NCBI GenBank assembly: GCA_002502785.1 | Contig: DAQG01000104.1 | Coordinates: 1 to 45,535 of the forward strand | Origin: Methanothrix harundinacea | GTDB taxonomy: Archaea > Halobacteriota > Methanosarcinia > Methanotrichales > Methanotrichaceae | DNA length: 45,535 nt | Reading direction: 5' to 3' | Shown: positions 42,172 through 45,535 of the stretch, in pieces | How positions within the stretch are numbered: the first letter of the stretch is position 1 | How the letters are laid out: each line of letters opens with the position of its first letter | The notes under the pieces: model-generated | What the model was told of the DNA's origin: nothing | The model's database searches: none | Seen by the model: only the letters and a program-made list of their open reading frames with translations | Made by a program: the position numbers and the translations under genes

Positions 42172-42282
42172 GTTCTATCTCCAGAACGCCCAAAGCCACG
42201 CCATCGGATATACAGGTTATCCAAAATTGGTGTTACTGGGGCGATGAGAAAACCGACGAAGATCTGACCGAATTTCGGGGGC

Positions 42283-45240
42283 ATGAAATTAGCTATCGAC
42301 GCTGAGAGATGGATGAGGGGAACTATTGGCCTTGCGGTCCTCCTGAGTCTGCTAATCATGGCCATAGGAGCCTCGGCCCAGGTGCCGATGGCCGAGGTTC
42401 GTGGCCAGTTCAGCGACGGAAACGGCAGCTGGAACGCCGAGAGTTTCGGCTGGTTCTACTACGACCTCGACTATGGGGCCGGTGGCGAGAGGCTCATTAT
42501 CGAGGCCGAAGGAAGAGATGTAAAAGAGGGACACCTCATCTATTCGAGCGATGTCTGGACCGAGGAGTTCGACTTTGAGGAGTGGGGCCGCTATCAGGCG
42601 GTGGCCTTTCTCGGAAAGCGATACCTGGCAGGCTACCTCGAAAGCAACTTCACCGATGCCGTCTCCGCCCTGGAGGATGGTGAGCTGAGAGAGGTTCTAA
42701 TCGACTTTGACGGAATCCAGACTTCGACCTCCGAGGAACCCCTATTTTTCAATGACGGCTACTGGCTCGAGTTGGCGGGCGCATCCTCCGACGGAAACGA
42801 GGTCTACCTGATTTTGAAGAAGAACGGCCTTGAGGTGGATCGAGCCGTTGTCGGGCTTGGCGATACCTACGTCTACGAGGTGGGCGAAGACGACCTTCCC
42901 ATAATCATGGCCCACATCAGCGCGGCGATGCAGGGAGCCGATAAAGCCATCGTCGACTTCAACGGGATCTTCCAGGTTCGAGAACTGCCCACGATCAAGC
43001 TCGAGACGGGAGCCGTTATCGACCTGATGGAGGTCTCCACATTATCCGATAGGAGGATCGAGCTTGAGAACTGCGAAGATCTGGTCCTTCGACGGGACAG
43101 CACCACGACCCTCGTTGGAGATCTGATGCTGAGGGTGAGGGATTCGCCCAACTTGATCTATTACCCGTTGGGAGCCATCACCGAGTATGGCCTTCAAGAG
43201 ATAAGGGGGCCGGTGTACAACGAAGAATCCCTGGTGCAGCTGCTCTATTCGAGTGGGTTTATCAGTTCCGCCGAAGCTCGGTGGAATTACGAAAATTTTA
43301 CTGGCTTTTACTTCGACGACGAAGATGACATAGGTGGGGAATCGCTAATTCTTTTCATGTCAGAGGATGGGATCATACAGCCAGGTCACGAGTTCACGAT
43401 GAACGAAACCAGAGTTGGATACGGCTTCAAGTACACTACCTTCGTGGAGCCGGTGAAGTTCGAATTCGATCAATGGGGCAGTTATGATGCCACAGCCCTC
43501 TTTGGCCAGCTCTGGTTTGCAGGTTACGGGACCGAGACCAACCCCGATATCGGGACGAAGAGCATGATAGAGATGAACCAACTAGGTCAGGTCCTTCTTG
43601 ACACCGATGAGAGTTTTAGGATCGTCGGCGGGATTGCACTCACGCTGGAGGAAGAATATGAGGTGTATACCATTGACGTATCAAACGACTCTGTCTTCAT
43701 AATGCTGGTAAGGCAGAACGAGATTCTTGATCGGGCCGTGGTTCAATCCAACTCCACTTACGTTTACAAGAAAGATGTTGGGGACGTGGACGAGCTCCCT
43801 CTGATCGCCCTCCACGTCGGGAGCGTCTTCAGCGACGATGAAGAGCATTTTGCCATAGTAGATGGGATCTTCCAGGTATCTGACCGTTTAATTATTCCGA
43901 TAGATCTGGGGAACGACTTCGGAGAGCTTGAGGTCAAAGTGGCAAATTCTGATTACATAATAATGGCCAACCCGGAATGGGTCCATATGAAGCGAGATTC
44001 TAAGACGAGCATTCTGCCGTACATGAGCATCGCCGTCGCCGACAACGATACGTACAGATATTACCTCTACACGAGTGAGTACGTCTTACCACCTCCAAAA
44101 ATATTAGATGTATCTCTCCCCGAAGATCCGGTCCCCTCGGGTGGGGTGGCGAACTTCTCGATCTTCGTTCAAGCTGGAGACATCACCAGCGTCACAGCCG
44201 AGACTTTCGACTCCAAGGGCCAACTGATATTACCGGCAGACATGACAGGAATTGGTGTCGGTGACAGGGATATGTGGTTCTATTCCTGGCAGTGGAACGC
44301 CACAGTTCCCGCCCTTAGCGACGACGAGACCGTCCTCTTTGAGTCAGATGTTCGGGGAGGATTTTTGCAAGTCAACAACTCCACAGAGCCGGTCCAGGTG
44401 ACGGTGAGCTTTGATGAGTACGGTTGGATCAGCTTTATCCAAGATTTGACGGGCGAGATTTACTACATATCCCCTGCCGAGTACGAAAATCTGGGAGCTT
44501 CTCCAAGCTACGGTGAGATGGCGTCAAACGAGAGTCTGCGGAGCAGATATGTTAAGGTCGAGCCAGGTGTGAGCGAGATCTGGTTCTTCCAGGTCGTCAA
44601 CGGCACCACCATTCGCGGTGAGACGGGCCACAAGCTTTGGTTCTCGCCCCAGGGGCTCGAGCCCCACATAGTCAGGGTCGGTGCCCCCCGCGACCGGTAT
44701 GAGATCAGGCTGAGAGTGGAGAACGCCAATGGAGCCCTTCAGGTGACGGGCCTTTACTTCGACGTTTCGGCACCGGATCGCCGGACCGCCTCGGTCGGGT
44801 CGGCGAAGGTCCAGCCCGATGAAAGGTTCAACCTGCCACTGGCGATTCCTGCATCAGAGAACGATACGCAAATGACCCTGACCTTTAATCCCGATTTATT
44901 GACCTTCGAGGGCACCGAGGGAGCGAGCGAGTGCGATATCGAGCAAGACCTCTCGAAGAAGGGTGAGATCGGCCTCGATATTCCCGGAAACTGCTCCGCC
45001 TTCAACCTGACCTTCAAGTCCGGAAAGAGAGAGGGCATTACTGAGGTGGAGATAGCTGATGTCGAAGGATTAAAGGTCGATGAGGTGAAGAATGGGACCG
45101 TAAACGTCACCCTTCTGCAGCGACCGGGGGGCGCCTCTGAGCCCCAGAAGAAAGCAGGTCGCATCCCCGCACCCGGGGCGATCGTCTCCTTGGCAGCGAT
45201 GGGCCTCGCCGCCGTTCTGGTCGGGTGGCGGAGGCGTTAG
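42283..45240 (+). CDS. Large S-layer-type surface protein with cohesin-like region and C-terminal anchor
   Basis: The 985-residue protein has a signal peptide (GLAVLLSLLIMAIGASA, residues ~15-32). Two homologous ~290-residue domains follow (about 35-320 and 330-605), each running WYY/FYFD...GGE, a gly-rich AFLGK/ALFGQ segment, an FDG-type turn, and an APLIALH/PIIMAHI strand before VDGIFQV. This is the duplicated domain of Methanosarcina-type S-layer proteins. After it come an Ig-like domain (~605-710), a cohesin-like domain (~835-950) and a C-terminal APGAIVSLAAMGLAAVLVGW helix plus RRR, a sorting-type anchor. Many N-x-S/T sites occur. Start ATG 42313 is an alternative. Confidence 0.85.
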   Translation: MKLAIDAERWMRGTIGLAVLLSLLIMAIGASAQVPMAEVRGQFSDGNGSWNAESFGWFYYDLDYGAGGERLIIEAEGRDVKEGHLIYSSDVWTEEFDFEEWGRYQAVAFLGKRYLAGYLESNFTDAVSALEDGELREVLIDFDGIQTSTSEEPLFFNDGYWLELAGASSDGNEVYLILKKNGLEVDRAVVGLGDTYVYEVGEDDLPIIMAHISAAMQGADKAIVDFNGIFQVRELPTIKLETGAVIDLMEVSTLSDRRIELENCEDLVLRRDSTTTLVGDLMLRVRDSPNLIYYPLGAITEYGLQEIRGPVYNEESLVQLLYSSGFISSAEARWNYENFTGFYFDDEDDIGGESLILFMSEDGIIQPGHEFTMNETRVGYGFKYTTFVEPVKFEFDQWGSYDATALFGQLWFAGYGTETNPDIGTKSMIEMNQLGQVLLDTDESFRIVGGIALTLEEEYEVYTIDVSNDSVFIMLVRQNEILDRAVVQSNSTYVYKKDVGDVDELPLIALHVGSVFSDDEEHFAIVDGIFQVSDRLIIPIDLGNDFGELEVKVANSDYIIMANPEWVHMKRDSKTSILPYMSIAVADNDTYRYYLYTSEYVLPPPKILDVSLPEDPVPSGGVANFSIFVQAGDITSVTAETFDSKGQLILPADMTGIGVGDRDMWFYSWQWNATVPALSDDETVLFESDVRGGFLQVNNSTEPVQVTVSFDEYGWISFIQDLTGEIYYISPAEYENLGASPSYGEMASNESLRSRYVKVEPGVSEIWFFQVVNGTTIRGETGHKLWFSPQGLEPHIVRVGAPRDRYEIRLRVENANGALQVTGLYFDVSAPDRRTASVGSAKVQPDERFNLPLAIPASENDTQMTLTFNPDLLTFEGTEGASECDIEQDLSKKGEIGLDIPGNCSAFNLTFKSGKREGITEVEIADVEGLKVDEVKNGTVNVTLLQRPGGASEPQKKAGRIPAPGAIVSLAAMGLAAVLVGWRRR

Positions 45241-45389
45241 CCCACACCCTTCCTCAACCACAGTCACGATCTTTCTATTTCCCTCGCCCGGCAGCAGGGT
45301 CGAGGACCATCCTCTTTTCAGCCACTTTCGAAGGAGAAAATCGCGGTTGTAGGATCAATTTATTTACATAAATCGCCTTTTAAAGATTC

Positions 45390-45491
45390 ATGAAACCCAT
45401 CACCTCTGTTTTGGCTGTGCTGATCCTGCTGAGCCTTGGAGCTGTCCCCTCCATGGCCCAGTATTATGATGTACCCCTCTCCAAGATCTAA
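45390..45491 (+). CDS. 33-codon ORF that is nearly all signal peptide
   Basis: The frame reads MKPITSVLAVLILLSLGAV and then PSMAQ, a textbook archaeal signal peptide with a cleavage site after MAQ, followed only by YYDVPLSKI and TAA. A TATA-like TTTACATAAA (45362-45371) lies about 20-25 bases before the ATG, so a leaderless mRNA is likely. It may be a real exported nonapeptide or the broken start of a secreted protein; the DNA after the stop, to the window end, is AT-rich and not obviously coding. Confidence 0.5.
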   Translation: MKPITSVLAVLILLSLGAVPSMAQYYDVPLSKI

Positions 45492-45535
45492 TTCTAGAAA
45501 CGCCACTAAAATCTTTTAAAAACAGAATAATCATC

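Overview
The window comes from a GC-rich methanogenic archaeon, most likely an aceticlastic Methanotrichaceae (Methanothrix/Methanosaeta or Methanocrinis type). The grounds are archaeal EF-2 with a diphthamide-site histidine, EF-1A and uS10, the coenzyme F430 genes cfbC and cfbB, an FmdE-family protein, GatCAB, many Shine-Dalgarno plus BRE/TATA promoters, and many secreted proteins of the kinds these genomes carry (S-layer-type, TPR, gingipain-like, PLL-like). The genus is an inference from gene content; no database search was run.

Layout. 0.1-2.5 kb: lysC-purM, a minus-strand pair with an ATGA overlap. 2.9-6.9 kb: the tail of the str operon (fusA, tuf, rpsJ) under its own promoter, with a tRNA-Arg(CCG) starting three bases after rpsJ. 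7.0-10.2 kb: gatC-gatA-gatB. 10.2-13.4 kb: a secreted PLL-like propeller protein, then a phenylacetate-CoA-ligase-like enzyme and an ACT protein. 13.4-15.4 kb: an AT-rich island with a large PD-(D/E)XK-type nuclease candidate and a HicB-like orphan. 15.5-21.8 kb: an EmrB-type exporter, an iron-sulfur flavoprotein, an SMP-30-like gene remnant, a C-terminally truncated gingipain-like protease and a small secreted protein. 21.8-26.1 kb: ahcY, an APH-like kinase and a THUMP methyltransferase as one operon, divergent from a metallo-beta-lactamase protein across a repeat-rich putative operator. 26.4-28.8 kb: a subtilase without a signal peptide, convergent with a small I9-like inhibitor candidate, then an FmdE protein. 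28.9-30.2 kb: a cation/proton antiporter with a C-terminal frameshift.

30.5-35.2 kb holds the most original part: a two-gene cassette present twice. Each copy has a ~230-nt conserved leader ending in a two-tier RNA hairpin, then a short secreted Met/Gly/Asn-rich protein, another hairpin, and a ~170-residue cytoplasmic protein of no family I recognise. A secreted TPR protein lies between the copies. Copy 2 carries in-frame 63-nt tandem repeats and a 17-codon upstream ORF.

35.2-39.95 kb: two small unknown proteins, two PPOX-like flavoproteins, and between these a lower-GC pair (MFS exporter, CPBP protease) that looks acquired. 39.9-42.2 kb: cfbC-cfbB. 42.3-45.2 kb: a large duplicated S-layer-type protein with a cohesin-like region and a C-terminal anchor. 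The window ends with a 33-codon ORF that is nearly all signal peptide.

How the genes work together: housekeeping blocks (translation, Asp-family amino acids and purines, methyl-cycle recycling, F430 synthesis) alternate with surface and defence cargo. The duplicated cassette is the best candidate for an undescribed system.
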